Source of the DNA: Verrucomicrobiaceae bacterium
GTDB taxonomy: Bacteria > Verrucomicrobiota > Verrucomicrobiae > Verrucomicrobiales > Akkermansiaceae
Assembly (NCBI GenBank): GCA_947372405.1
Contig: CANBTO010000096.1
Span: 1 to 11,887 of the forward strand
Reading direction: 5' to 3'
Length of the DNA stretch: 11,887 nt
Program-made: the position numbers and the translations under genes
Notes under the pieces: generated by a model
Database searches by the model: none
Told to the model about the DNA's origin: nothing
What the model saw: only the letters and a program-made list of their open reading frames with translations
Shown: piece after piece, positions 1 to 8,300 of the stretch
How the letters are laid out: each line of letters opens with the position of its first letter
How positions within the stretch are numbered: position 1 is the stretch's first letter

Positions 1-25
1 CTGGCCTAGCGGCCATGGAGTTATG

Positions 26-107
26 GGTTATAGGTTATTTGTTATTAGGTAAAAACCTGTAGTCAAACAATCTCCAACCAATAACTTTTAACAAATAACC
101 TTTAACC
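26..107. repeat. AT-rich imperfect inverted repeat upstream of aspS
   Basis: The arms AGGTTATTTGTT (32-43) and AACAAATAACCT (90-101) are perfect reverse complements. A further five pairs lie outside one mismatch (26-30 against 103-107). The loop of 46 bases contains AACCAATAAC and other variants of the same GTTATT-type word, so the element looks built from short degenerate repeats. It ends 13 bases before the aspS start. It could be an interspersed hairpin repeat or a transcript leader structure. No T-box, known riboswitch core or Shine-Dalgarno sequence is visible here. Confidence 0.6.
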
Positions 108-120
108 ACATTCACATCTC

Positions 121-1926
<1,806 letters not shown>

Positions 1927-1956
1927 GGAGTGGCAGATGCGCGCATCCTGACGGAT

Positions 1957-2217
1957 CTAGCGATAAACATCCCCCCGATGGCGGATCCTCACCACCAGAA
2001 CGATCAGCGTGCCATCGTGGATATCGTAAACCACACGGTAGTTGCCAATCCTCACGCGGTAGGTGTGTTCCGAGCCCACGAGCTTTTTGCAGCCGACAGG
2101 TCGTGGATCCGTCTCAAGGGCTTCGATTGCCGCCACAAGCCTCGGAATCCACTTCCGGTCGATCCCCCGAAGGTCTTTGGCCGCAGACCTGGAAATCTCA
2201 ACCCGGTAGGAGGCCAT
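1957..2217 (-). CDS. RelE/ParE-family toxin of a type II toxin-antitoxin pair
   Basis: The protein has 86 residues, typical of RelE/ParE toxins. It has the family pattern: N-terminal MASYRVEISRSAAKDLRGI (strand then helix), a helix ending in LETDPRP, then the basic core KKLVGSEHTYRVRIGNYRVV and a C-terminal IRHRGDVYR. Basic residues in the core and the final RHR..VYR correspond to those RelE-type toxins use for ribosome-dependent mRNA cleavage. The sequence alone does not separate RNase (RelE) from gyrase-poisoning (ParE) activity, though the YRVRIGNYRVVY segment favours RelE. The start at 2217 lies 20 bases inside the upstream antitoxin gene, so the two are translationally coupled. The gene converges on aspS, with 30 bases between their ends. 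Confidence 0.88.
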   Translation of the reverse strand: MASYRVEISRSAAKDLRGIDRKWIPRLVAAIEALETDPRPVGCKKLVGSEHTYRVRIGNYRVVYDIHDGTLIVLVVRIRHRGDVYR

Positions 2218-2386
2218 CGGCGGTCAGTTGTGCCTTGAGTTCGCTGAGTGAAATCCGGTCGTCGTCCCTGCGCTCCGCGACGGCCGCAAGATCAGCCACA
2301 TCCTCCATCAGAGACTCGTAGTCTGCGATGGGGATCACCACGGCGACTCGCTGGCCGTGGTCATCGGTGAGGAATTGAGTGGTCAT
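2198..2386 (-). CDS. Phd/YefM-family antitoxin
   Basis: This 62-residue protein probably neutralises the RelE/ParE toxin encoded directly downstream and represses the shared promoter by DNA binding, as Phd/YefM proteins do. The N-terminal part MTTQFLTDDHGQRVAVVIPI followed by DYESLMEDVADL fits the Phd/YefM fold, with its conserved 'G....VVIP..DYE.L' core. The C-terminal part (ISLSELKAQLTADGLLPG) would be the toxin-wrapping tail. I take the ATG at 2386 because homologues begin near it. An in-frame ATG at 2437 would add 17 residues unlike the family. No Shine-Dalgarno sequence is seen. The gene overlaps the toxin by 20 bases. The 82 bases before the start (2387-2468) would hold the promoter; I see only weak -35/-10 candidates there. 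Confidence 0.83.
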   Translation of the reverse strand: MTTQFLTDDHGQRVAVVIPIADYESLMEDVADLAAVAERRDDDRISLSELKAQLTADGLLPG

Positions 2387-2468
2387 GACTGAAGAATGCC
2401 ACCGCGACTCCAAATGTCGAGTTTCAAGGATACACATTCCCTGCGAACCCCAATCAACCCACCCGCCA

Positions 2469-3365
2469 TCACAGATCCTTGTAAGCCATCGAAAACGTAT
2501 CCCCGCCCTCGATCGTGCCGCTCTGTAGGCCCTTGTTGAACCAGCGCATCCGTTGCGCCGAGGTGCCGTGCGTGAAAGAATGCGGCACCACGCGGCCTTG
2601 CATCTGTTTCTGGATCGCGTCGTCGCCGATGGCGTTGGCGGCGTGCATCGCCTCCTGGATGTCCTGCGTATCCAGCTTCAGCGATTGCTTCGAATGGTTC
2701 GCCCACACGCCGGCATAATAGTCCGCCTGCAGCTCCAGCCGCACCGAGTATTCGTTGTAATCCCGCCGGCCCTGCATCGCCGCCACCTTGTCGGATGCGC
2801 CTAACAACTTCTGCACGTGGTGCCCCACCTCGTGCGCGATCACATAAGCCTGCGCGAAATCGCCTGGTGATTTGAAGGTTTTCGCCAGCTCGTCGTAAAA
2901 GCTCAGGTCGATGTAAACCATGCGGTCGCCCGGGCAATAGAACGGACCCATGGCCGCAGAGCCATTGCCGCAGGCGGTCCGGATCTGTCCGCGATAAACC
3001 TCCATCTTCGGCAGTTGGTATTTCATCCCGCGCTTTGCGAATTCCGCCGTCCACACTTTTTCCGTCTCCTTCATCACCACCTTCACGAAATGAAACCGCT
3101 CGTCGTCCTCCGGGCTCACGGCGGACTGCCGCATGCCAGCCGGAGCTCCGTTCCCCGAGATGCTGCCGGTATCGATGATGCCCATCTTCCAAAGCACCGC
3201 TCCCACCACCACCGCCGCCACCACTCCCTTGAAGCCAAACACCCGCCCGATCGTGAACAGCAGCCCAAGCCCACCGCCGCCGCCGCCGCCGCTGTAACCG
3301 CCGCCGCGGCTGTCACCCCGCGCATCCTCCACATTGTCGCTTTCCTGCCGGTCTTTCCATTCCAT
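2469..3365 (-). CDS. Membrane-anchored neutral zinc metallopeptidase, YpfJ/KPN_01226 family
   Basis: This is a putative zinc-dependent peptidase of the family Pfam calls Zn_peptidase (YpfJ). Physiological substrates are not known for this family. The 298 residues start with MEWKDRQESDNVEDARG, the usual family N-terminus, so I use the ATG at 3365 rather than one 17 codons upstream. A Gly-rich stretch (21-33) leads into a single hydrophobic segment (about 35-60), after which the catalytic domain probably faces outward. The zinc site is visible: HEVGHH (178-183) with the likely third ligand Glu211 in ELQADYYAG. Cys132 and Cys144 (TACGNGS..GPFYCPGD) are at family-conserved positions. Six GCC/GGC-type repeats at 3274-3291 encode the glycine run and could slip in replication. 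No operon partner is evident. The next gene downstream on this strand is the antitoxin, 82 bases away. Confidence 0.92.
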   Translation of the reverse strand: MEWKDRQESDNVEDARGDSRGGGYSGGGGGGGLGLLFTIGRVFGFKGVVAAVVVGAVLWKMGIIDTGSISGNGAPAGMRQSAVSPEDDERFHFVKVVMKETEKVWTAEFAKRGMKYQLPKMEVYRGQIRTACGNGSAAMGPFYCPGDRMVYIDLSFYDELAKTFKSPGDFAQAYVIAHEVGHHVQKLLGASDKVAAMQGRRDYNEYSVRLELQADYYAGVWANHSKQSLKLDTQDIQEAMHAANAIGDDAIQKQMQGRVVPHSFTHGTSAQRMRWFNKGLQSGTIEGGDTFSMAYKDL

Positions 3366-3519
3366 GATCGTTTTCGGTTGTTTCAAGATCCTACGCGAGC
3401 CGTCATGCGCCGACAAGCGCGCAAAGTGGAAGGTCCACGCGCGTCTCGCGTCTCGCGGCCGCCACCACCGGGCAACGGGACAGGCCGAAATAGCACGAGA
3501 TTACGCGCTGATTTGAAAC

Positions 3520-3586
3520 GGAGCGCTGGCTTCAGCCGGCCCGAAAACTCGGTGCCATAGGACCAGCCGACTGAAGTCGGCGCTCC
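3520..3586. repeat. Inverted pair of REP-like hairpin elements
   Basis: The left unit (3520-3540) is a 21-mer, and the reverse complement of the right unit (3566-3586) matches it at 18 of 21 positions. The shared pattern is GGAGCGC-YGRC-TTCA-GYCGGC. Each unit folds into a 6-bp stem with a TTCA/TGAA tetraloop. One difference is a compensatory pair (G-C in the left unit, A-T in the right) and another only changes a wobble pair to C-G. Such covariation suggests selection on the folded form. Inverted pairs of short hairpins are the typical form of REP/BIME elements, which RAYT (Y1-type) transposases mobilise. No RAYT gene is in this window. Confidence 0.72.
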
Positions 3587-3590
3587 GCCG

Positions 3591-3628
3591 CCCGCCCCAT
3601 AAGGCGGGGGGACACTCCTGTCCCCCCG
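3591..3628. repeat. Two overlapping, mutually exclusive GC-rich hairpins
   Basis: CGGGGGGACA (3605-3614) and TGTCCCCCCG (3619-3628) are perfect 10-bp arms around a CTCC loop. CCCGCC (3591-3596) and GGCGGG (3603-3608) form a second stem that shares bases 3605-3608 with the first, so only one can exist at a time. The larger hairpin has no T-run after it, which argues against a simple intrinsic terminator. It sits 4 bases after the REP-like pair and may belong to the same repeat cluster. Confidence 0.65.
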
Positions 3629-3646
3629 TTCATCCCGCCTTCGCCC

Positions 3647-3730
3647 GCTGCCGCACGTCTTCCCCCGGGGTATATCTGCTAGAGCAGGTCACCCCGGATC
3701 CGGACCGTTGCGGCAGCCTGATATACACCC
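3647..3730. repeat. Nested imperfect inverted repeats with embedded palindromes
   Basis: Two alternative long-range stems are visible. GCTGCCGCA (3647-3655) pairs perfectly with TGCGGCAGC (3709-3717). GGGGTATATC (3667-3676) pairs with 3720-3730 through 10 base pairs with one bulged A (3727), and three more pairs (3678-3680 with 3715-3717) extend it. The stems compete because both use 3715-3717. The loop contains the perfect palindrome CCGGATCCGG (3694-3703). GTTGAAC (3731-3737) follows the second stem at once and fits the integron core consensus GTTRRRY, but no matching 5' box is present. Confidence 0.5.
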
Positions 3731-3859
3731 GTTGAACCGGGATTTTCCTTGTCACATCAAGGATTGCTGACAAATTTCCGAGGGTGGTGCTCTACTGGAT
3801 ATCCCGTCCCGAGGCGCTACGAATAAAACCTGTTAGCTATAAATAAATCATTCACACCC

Positions 3860-4060
3860 ATGCAAAAGGCAATAGTAATAGAAAGCAGTGGTTGCCACGT
3901 ATCAAGTCTCAAACTTAATGCCACGGAATTGAATCAGTATTTTGCCAGTGGTTGGAAGTTCGTATCAGCAGCTCCGTTTGGATGCTCCGCGTCAAATGGC
4001 GGTGAGACTAAAGAAACGGCGATGACTGCTGCGATCCTTGTAATAATCGAAAAGCTATGA
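3860..4060 (+). CDS. Small DUF4177-like protein of unknown function
   Basis: The 66-residue product starts MQKAIVIESSGCHVSSLKLN and contains LNQYFASGWKFVSAAPFG, followed by a Ser/Gly/Glu-rich loop and a C-terminal hydrophobic strand, TAAILVIIEKL. The pattern 'Leu-Asn-x-Tyr-x3-Gly-Trp-x-Val/Phe-Val-Ser-x2-Pro' with a closing 'hydrophobic-Glu-Lys' strand recalls the small alpha/beta proteins annotated as DUF4177-like, whose role is unknown. There is no signal peptide or membrane helix. It is followed after 22 bases by the HEPN gene on the same strand, so the two are probably cotranscribed. A short protein just before a HEPN nuclease is where an antitoxin might sit, but nothing in the sequence proves that role. 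Base composition is much AT-richer than in the flanking core genes. Confidence 0.7.
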   Translation: MQKAIVIESSGCHVSSLKLNATELNQYFASGWKFVSAAPFGCSASNGGETKETAMTAAILVIIEKL

Positions 4061-4082
4061 ATATTCAAATTCCCTGAAGAAA

Positions 4083-4655
4083 ATGCCACCATATAGAGAT
4101 TGCTTCGAACAGGTTTATCGAATGGCGCTTGCTGCATGGCAGAGCCACACGTTCTGGCTATACACGAGATACAACGAACCGCTTCACGAGATGGTGATAA
4201 AGTCATATTGGAATTTCTTCTATGCGACTCATGAAGCACATCTCACCATGATGGTCATCTCACTTGATTGCCTTTACGATACCAAGAAGCCGAAGTTTCA
4301 CAACTTCGAGACCCTTTTAGGACTAATCGCGGGCGACATTGATTCCGAGACACATGAAGCGATGATTCGCCGTCTGAAGAAGTTGCAGGTAATTGCCAAG
4401 GGAATTCAGGTAGTTCGGAACAACAGCTTTGGGCACATCACTGACAAGAGCTTCCGTGAGAAAGCGGGAGAGAAGTATCCGATCACGATTGAGAATCTGA
4501 TGCAGCTATCCTTCAATGCCATTCGACTAGCCACCGAGATTGGAGTTCTTCTTGGTGAGGATGTCATGAGGGATGATCCCGGGGAGATACTCAACCGGGA
4601 TCTTAAAGATATTGAAGCAATTTATAGCGCGCTTCAGCCAAAATCAGAAGGCTAA
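4083..4655 (+). CDS. HEPN domain protein, AbiU2-like
   Basis: The 190-residue, mainly helical protein resembles the HEPN domain of the AbiU2 type, named for a lactococcal phage-abortive-infection protein. The N-terminal half (NEPLHEMVIKSYWNFF, then VISLDCLYD at 58-66) has the AbiU2-like helix pair. Residues 112-118 read RNNSFGH, fitting the HEPN Rx4-6H motif (Arg112, His118) with the common polar residue after Arg. A Tyr-Pro-Ile-Thr linker and a final helix (LMQLSFNAIRLATEIGVLLG) follow. HEPN proteins with this motif are usually metal-independent RNases acting in toxin-antitoxin or anti-phage systems; RNase action here is inferred. The ATG at 4083 has a weak purine stretch (GAAGAAA) before it. 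Hand counts give 24/60 GC at 4201-4260 against 40/60 in aspS at 661-720, suggesting transfer. The stop codon falls inside an attC-like inverted repeat. Confidence 0.68.
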   Translation: MPPYRDCFEQVYRMALAAWQSHTFWLYTRYNEPLHEMVIKSYWNFFYATHEAHLTMMVISLDCLYDTKKPKFHNFETLLGLIAGDIDSETHEAMIRRLKKLQVIAKGIQVVRNNSFGHITDKSFREKAGEKYPITIENLMQLSFNAIRLATEIGVLLGEDVMRDDPGEILNRDLKDIEAIYSALQPKSEG

Positions 4656-4773
4656 GCCGCATCATCCAACCACTAGGAGCCGTTCTGGTGACATGTTTTC
4701 CCGTAACTACAACCTCAAACCCGAGAGACACTTCCGATCCCGCTCCTAGTGGTGGATGTGCTTTACGTTGGCT
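4651..4773 (+). repeat. Integron attC-like imperfect inverted repeat
   Basis: The inner arms 4663-4680 and 4742-4758 form 17 base pairs (12 then 5) with a single unpaired A (4668) on the 5' arm. After unpaired spacers of 6 and 8 bases, outer boxes GCTAAG (4651-4656) and GTTGGC (4767-4772) give five more pairs, counting one G-T wobble. The central loop is 61 bases. This order (R'', spacer, L'' with an extra base, loop, L', spacer, R' starting GTT) and the 123-bp length match attC recombination sites. The HEPN stop codon lies in the R''-like box, and the next ATG is 5 bases after the R'-like GTTGGCT, as in gene cassettes. Against it: R'' ends AAG rather than AAC, GTTGGCT departs from GTTRRRY at one base, and no integrase is visible. 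It could instead be an ordinary repeat or operator. Confidence 0.4.
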
Positions 4774-4778
4774 GGAGA

Positions 4779-5159
4779 ATGAAACGAATCCCAGAGCCGA
4801 ATTTACCTCCTTCGCGAGCAGCGCTCCCAGAGGGATGTTCGGATCTAATTGATGCATACGAGATGCGCTCTGCAACTCAGGAACGGCGTTCCAAGTTCCT
4901 TCTGAGGACCGCCGCCCTTCTTCATGATTCTCTGGTTGAGCAGCTCGATCCAATGGTTTTGCACTCACGGAATCCGGACTATCTGTTGCACCGGATCTCG
5001 GACTTCCTCCACCCGATTTTACTTTCTGACCCTGAATTTGAGAGAAAGATCAAACCTTCTTCCGAGTTGGTCGAGATGCTCTTCCACGTTCTAATGGCCA
5101 ACCTGGAGGGAGACAGCGAACGAGTCGGCGCATCCGACGGTGAGAAGCCGACAAACTGA
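4779..5159 (+). CDS. Hypothetical protein, no recognised family
   Basis: I do not recognise this 126-residue protein. It begins MKRIPEPNLPPSRAALPEGC and looks mostly helical from about residue 28. A charged helix (YEMRSATQERRSKFLLRTAA) is followed by HDSLVEQLDPMVLH, a Leu/His-rich segment (YLLHRISDFLHPILLS) and an amphipathic helix (SSELVEMLFHVLMANLEGD). The tail is polar. There is no signal peptide, membrane helix or metal motif. The frame is also open from a GTG at 4749, which would add ten residues, but that GTG lies within the inverted-repeat arm, so I prefer the ATG at 4779. The GGAG at 4774-4777 is too close to act as a good ribosome site for it. It shares orientation with the HEPN gene across a 123-base gap and may be an independent cassette-like unit. 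Confidence 0.55.
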   Translation: MKRIPEPNLPPSRAALPEGCSDLIDAYEMRSATQERRSKFLLRTAALLHDSLVEQLDPMVLHSRNPDYLLHRISDFLHPILLSDPEFERKIKPSSELVEMLFHVLMANLEGDSERVGASDGEKPTN

Positions 5160-5164
5160 AATCG

Positions 5165-5190
5165 GGCATCTGGCGCGCCGCCGGATGGCC
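5165..5190 (+). repeat. Strong hairpin just after the orphan gene
   Basis: GGC-ATCTGGCG and its partner (5179-5190) form an 11-bp stem with one G-T wobble, one bulged G (5187) and a 3-base loop, starting 5 bases after the stop at 5157-5159. No T-run follows, so it is a poor intrinsic terminator. It may end transcription of the small-gene island with help, or be a transcript-stabilising end. A GTTCAAA at 5197 invites comparison with the attC-like site upstream, but the bulge is on the wrong arm and the core is off-consensus. The rest of 5160-5325 shows no gene. Confidence 0.45.
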
Positions 5191-5325
5191 TCAATCGTTC
5201 AAACCCGCGGCAGGAAATCGCCGCCGATGGATGGCCGGGGGTTGAATGCGGAGCCTGCTTTCGATAGATCCAGTGCTGCGGGCTGCGTAAACGACGCGCG
5301 CTCCGTTTCCGAAAACCCACGAATC

Positions 5326-8300
5326 ATGAAGACTGTCACGCTCCGAAATTTCCGCTCCGCCCTGGTTTCCGCCGTGGCGACCGTTTGCCAGATCCTGCCA
5401 GCAAGCTCGGCGCAGCCCGGCGAGGCGTTTGCGGATTTCAGCAAGGACGGCGGCTGGTGCTGGTTCTCCGATCCGCGGGCGGTCACCCGCGACGGCAAGA
5501 CCTACACCGGTTGGGTGACGGAGGACGGCTCGATCCAGGCCGGGACGCTGGATTCGGCCACGGGGGCGGTCAGCTCCACCACGCTGCACGCCCAATACCA
5601 GCGCGATGATCACGACAATCCGTCGTTCCTGTTTCTGCCGGACGGGCGCTTGATGGCGTTCTACTCCCAGCACAACCAGACGGAGATGAACTCCCGCGTG
5701 ATGGCGAGGCCCGGCGATTTCAGCGAGTGGGAACCGGAGCGGGTCTTGCACCTCAGCGATGCCGCGAAGAAACGTGTGACCTATTCGAATCCGGTGATGC
5801 TCTCCGCGGAAAACAACGCGATCTATCTGTTCTGGCGCGGCGATACGTGGAAGCCGACGTTCAGCAAGTCGATGGATGGCGGCAAGACCTGGTCGCTCGG
5901 CAAGGTGGTCACCACCCGCGTGGGTGCGGGTTCGAACAACCGCCCGTATGTGAAGATCGCCTCCAACGGCAAGGACCGCATCCACATGCTCTTCACCGAT
6001 GGCCATCCGCGTGACGAGGCCACCAACAGCGTGTATTACGCGTGCTACAAGGACGGCGCGTTTTTCAAAGCGGACGGCAGCCGCATCGCCGGGCTGGATC
6101 AATTGCCGTTCACACCCGAGCAGGCGGACTGCGTGTATGACGCGCGCAAGTCGGGTGTCCGAGCCTGGGTGTATGACCTGGCGTTCGACAAAGACGAGCG
6201 GCCGGTGGTCGCCTACACGCGGCTGCCATCGGAAAACGACCATCGTTATCATTACGCGCGCTGGGATGGCAAGGCATGGGCTGACAGCGAGCTGTGTGCC
6301 GCCGGCAAGTGGTTTCCGCAAACCAAGCCCGGCAAGAAGGAAACCGAGCCGCATTACTCCGGCGGCCTTGCGCTCGATCCCGCGGACCCGTCGGTGGTTT
6401 ACCTGTCGCGCCCGGTGAACGACGTGCGGGAGATCGAAAAATGGACGACGGCGGATGCCGGGAAAACGTGGACCAGCACGGCGGTCACGGCCGGTTCCAA
6501 GTCCGACAACATCCGGCCCTACGTCGTGAAGAACCCGGTGGCCGGCGGGCCTGGCTTGCTCTGGCTCAACCTCCACGGCAGATATGTGCATTTCACGGAT
6601 TACCTGTCGTCGGTGAAGATGGATCGTCCGGCCAAGGGCAATGCGGCGGTCTCTCCGGTTGCGGTTGCTTCGGTTGCGGTTTCTCCGGCGGTGGAAGCGA
6701 AAACCTTTCCCGCTCTATCAGACGCCATCGCGCCGAAGGACTTGCTCACGACGATGGAGCGGGTGGCGGACTGGCAGCTCGCCAATCCCAGCCCGCACAA
6801 GCCGACCGATTGGACGCAGGGTGCGGGTTACACTGGCATCATGGCGTTGGCCGGTGTTTCGGGTGACCGGAAATACCGCGACGCGATGGTGGCGATGGGC
6901 GAGGGGAACGGCTGGATGCCCGGACCGCGCGTCTATCATGCCGACGACCACTGCGTGAGCCAGACCTATGCCGAGCTGTATTTTCTCACACGTGATCCGA
7001 AGATGATCGCGCCGTCCCGCGCGCGCTTCGACGAAATCCTTGCCAATCCGCACGAGGGAAGTCTGGTGTTCAAGACACCGGGAAACCAGGACCGCTGGTC
7101 GTGGTGTGACTCGCTCTTCATGGCACCTTCCGCGTGGTTGCGCATGTATGTGGCCACGGGCGACAAGCGCTATCTTGATCAGGCGGTGAACCATTGGTGG
7201 AGGACCTCGGATTTCCTCTATGACAAGAACGAACACTTGTATTACCGGGACAGCACGTATTTCGAAAAGCGCGAGGCCAACGGCAAGAATGTCTTCTGGG
7301 GCCGCGGCAATGGCTGGGTGATGGGCGGTCTGGTGCGCATGCTGCAATATCTCCCGTCGAACCATCCGGCGCGGCCGCGGTTCGAAGATCAGTTCAAACA
7401 GATGGCGGCCAAGCTGATCACCTGCCAACAGTCCGACGGCATGTGGCGCGCAAGCTTGCTCGATCCGGATTCCTATCCGCTGAAGGAAGTCAGCAGCACG
7501 GGATTCTTTACCTATGCCTTCGCCTGGGGAGTGAACCAGGGCCTGCTGGATCGCGCCACCTATGAACCCGCCGTCCGCAAGGCGTGGGTGGCCTTGGTTT
7601 CCTGCGTCCAGCCGGATGGCAAGCTGACCCACGTCCAACCGATCGGCGCGGACCCGAAACACTTCGCCGATGACACGACCGAAGTCTATGGCACGGGTGC
7701 GTTTCTGTTAGCTGGAACCCAGATCTATCGGATGGCGGTGACGGAGAAGACGAAGCCGGTGGTGGTGAGCGTGAGCAATCCAGGGGATTTCAGCCGGGTT
7801 TGTGAGATGGTGGAGGTGGATCTTGCCAAGGTCGGCAAGTCTCCGGTGGTGATGGACGCGTTGACGGCCCGCATTCTCGACTCGCAGGTAACCGGAAAGC
7901 AACTGCTCTATCAGGTTGACCTGGCACCCGGTGAGACGAGGAGTTATCTCATTCTGCAATCGGAGCAACTCGGCGCCGTGCCGAAGCCGGACGTGAAGAC
8001 GTTCTGCCGCTTCGTGCCGGAGCGTCTCGATGACTTCGCGTGGGAGAGCGACCGCATCGCGCACCGGGTTTATGGCCCCGCCATCATCAAGGATCCGAAG
8101 GAACATCTCATCAGCAGCGGTGTGGATGTCTGGGTGAAGTCCGCGCGCTATCCGATCATCAACAAGTGGTATGCCAAGGGCGAATACCACAAGGATGAGG
8201 GCGAAGGACTGGATTGTTACAAGGTGGGCAAGGCCCGCGGCTGTGGTGGTCTTGGCATCTGGGATGGCAAGAAGTTGTACACGTCATCGAACTTCACGAA

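Larger units (their letters stand above)
3366..3859. other. Hairpin-rich intergenic region between divergent genes
   Basis: About 490 bases separate the divergent metallopeptidase gene and the small-gene island. I find no convincing coding sequence on either strand. The region holds an inverted REP-like pair (3520-3586), two overlapping GC-rich hairpins (3591-3628), an imperfect inverted repeat with embedded palindromes (3647-3730) and a small hairpin, TCCTTG-6 nt-CAAGGA (3746-3763). Composition shifts at about 3740, from GC-rich to AT-rich toward the small genes. The sequence GTTAGCTATAAATAAAT (3832-3848) could supply a -10-like element for the gene at 3860, but I see no matching -35. Confidence 0.7.

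Noticed and set aside
1936..1947. GATGCGCGCATC as a bidirectional terminator between aspS and the toxin gene
   Set aside because: It is a perfect palindrome without room for a loop and without a T-run on either side.
2383..3192. Second minus-strand frame of 269 codons over the metallopeptidase
   Set aside because: The overlapping frame lacks any motif, while the other frame has HEVGHH and the full family layout.
5151..5203. Second attC site after the orphan gene, with GTTCAAA at 5197
   Set aside because: The bulged base is on the 3' arm, the 5' box does not pair well, and the core departs from GTTRRRY. I list it only as a hairpin.
5140..5325. N-terminal extension of the three-module enzyme to an ATG at 5140
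   Set aside because: It would place 62 polar residues before an evident signal peptide and overlap the previous gene by 20 bases. The ATG at 5326 is a better start.
5191..6591. Long open frame of about 466 codons on the minus strand opposite the BNR_4 part
   Set aside because: It is Arg/His/Ala-rich with no recognisable domain, as expected for the antisense of a high-GC gene, while the plus strand encodes a clear secreted enzyme.
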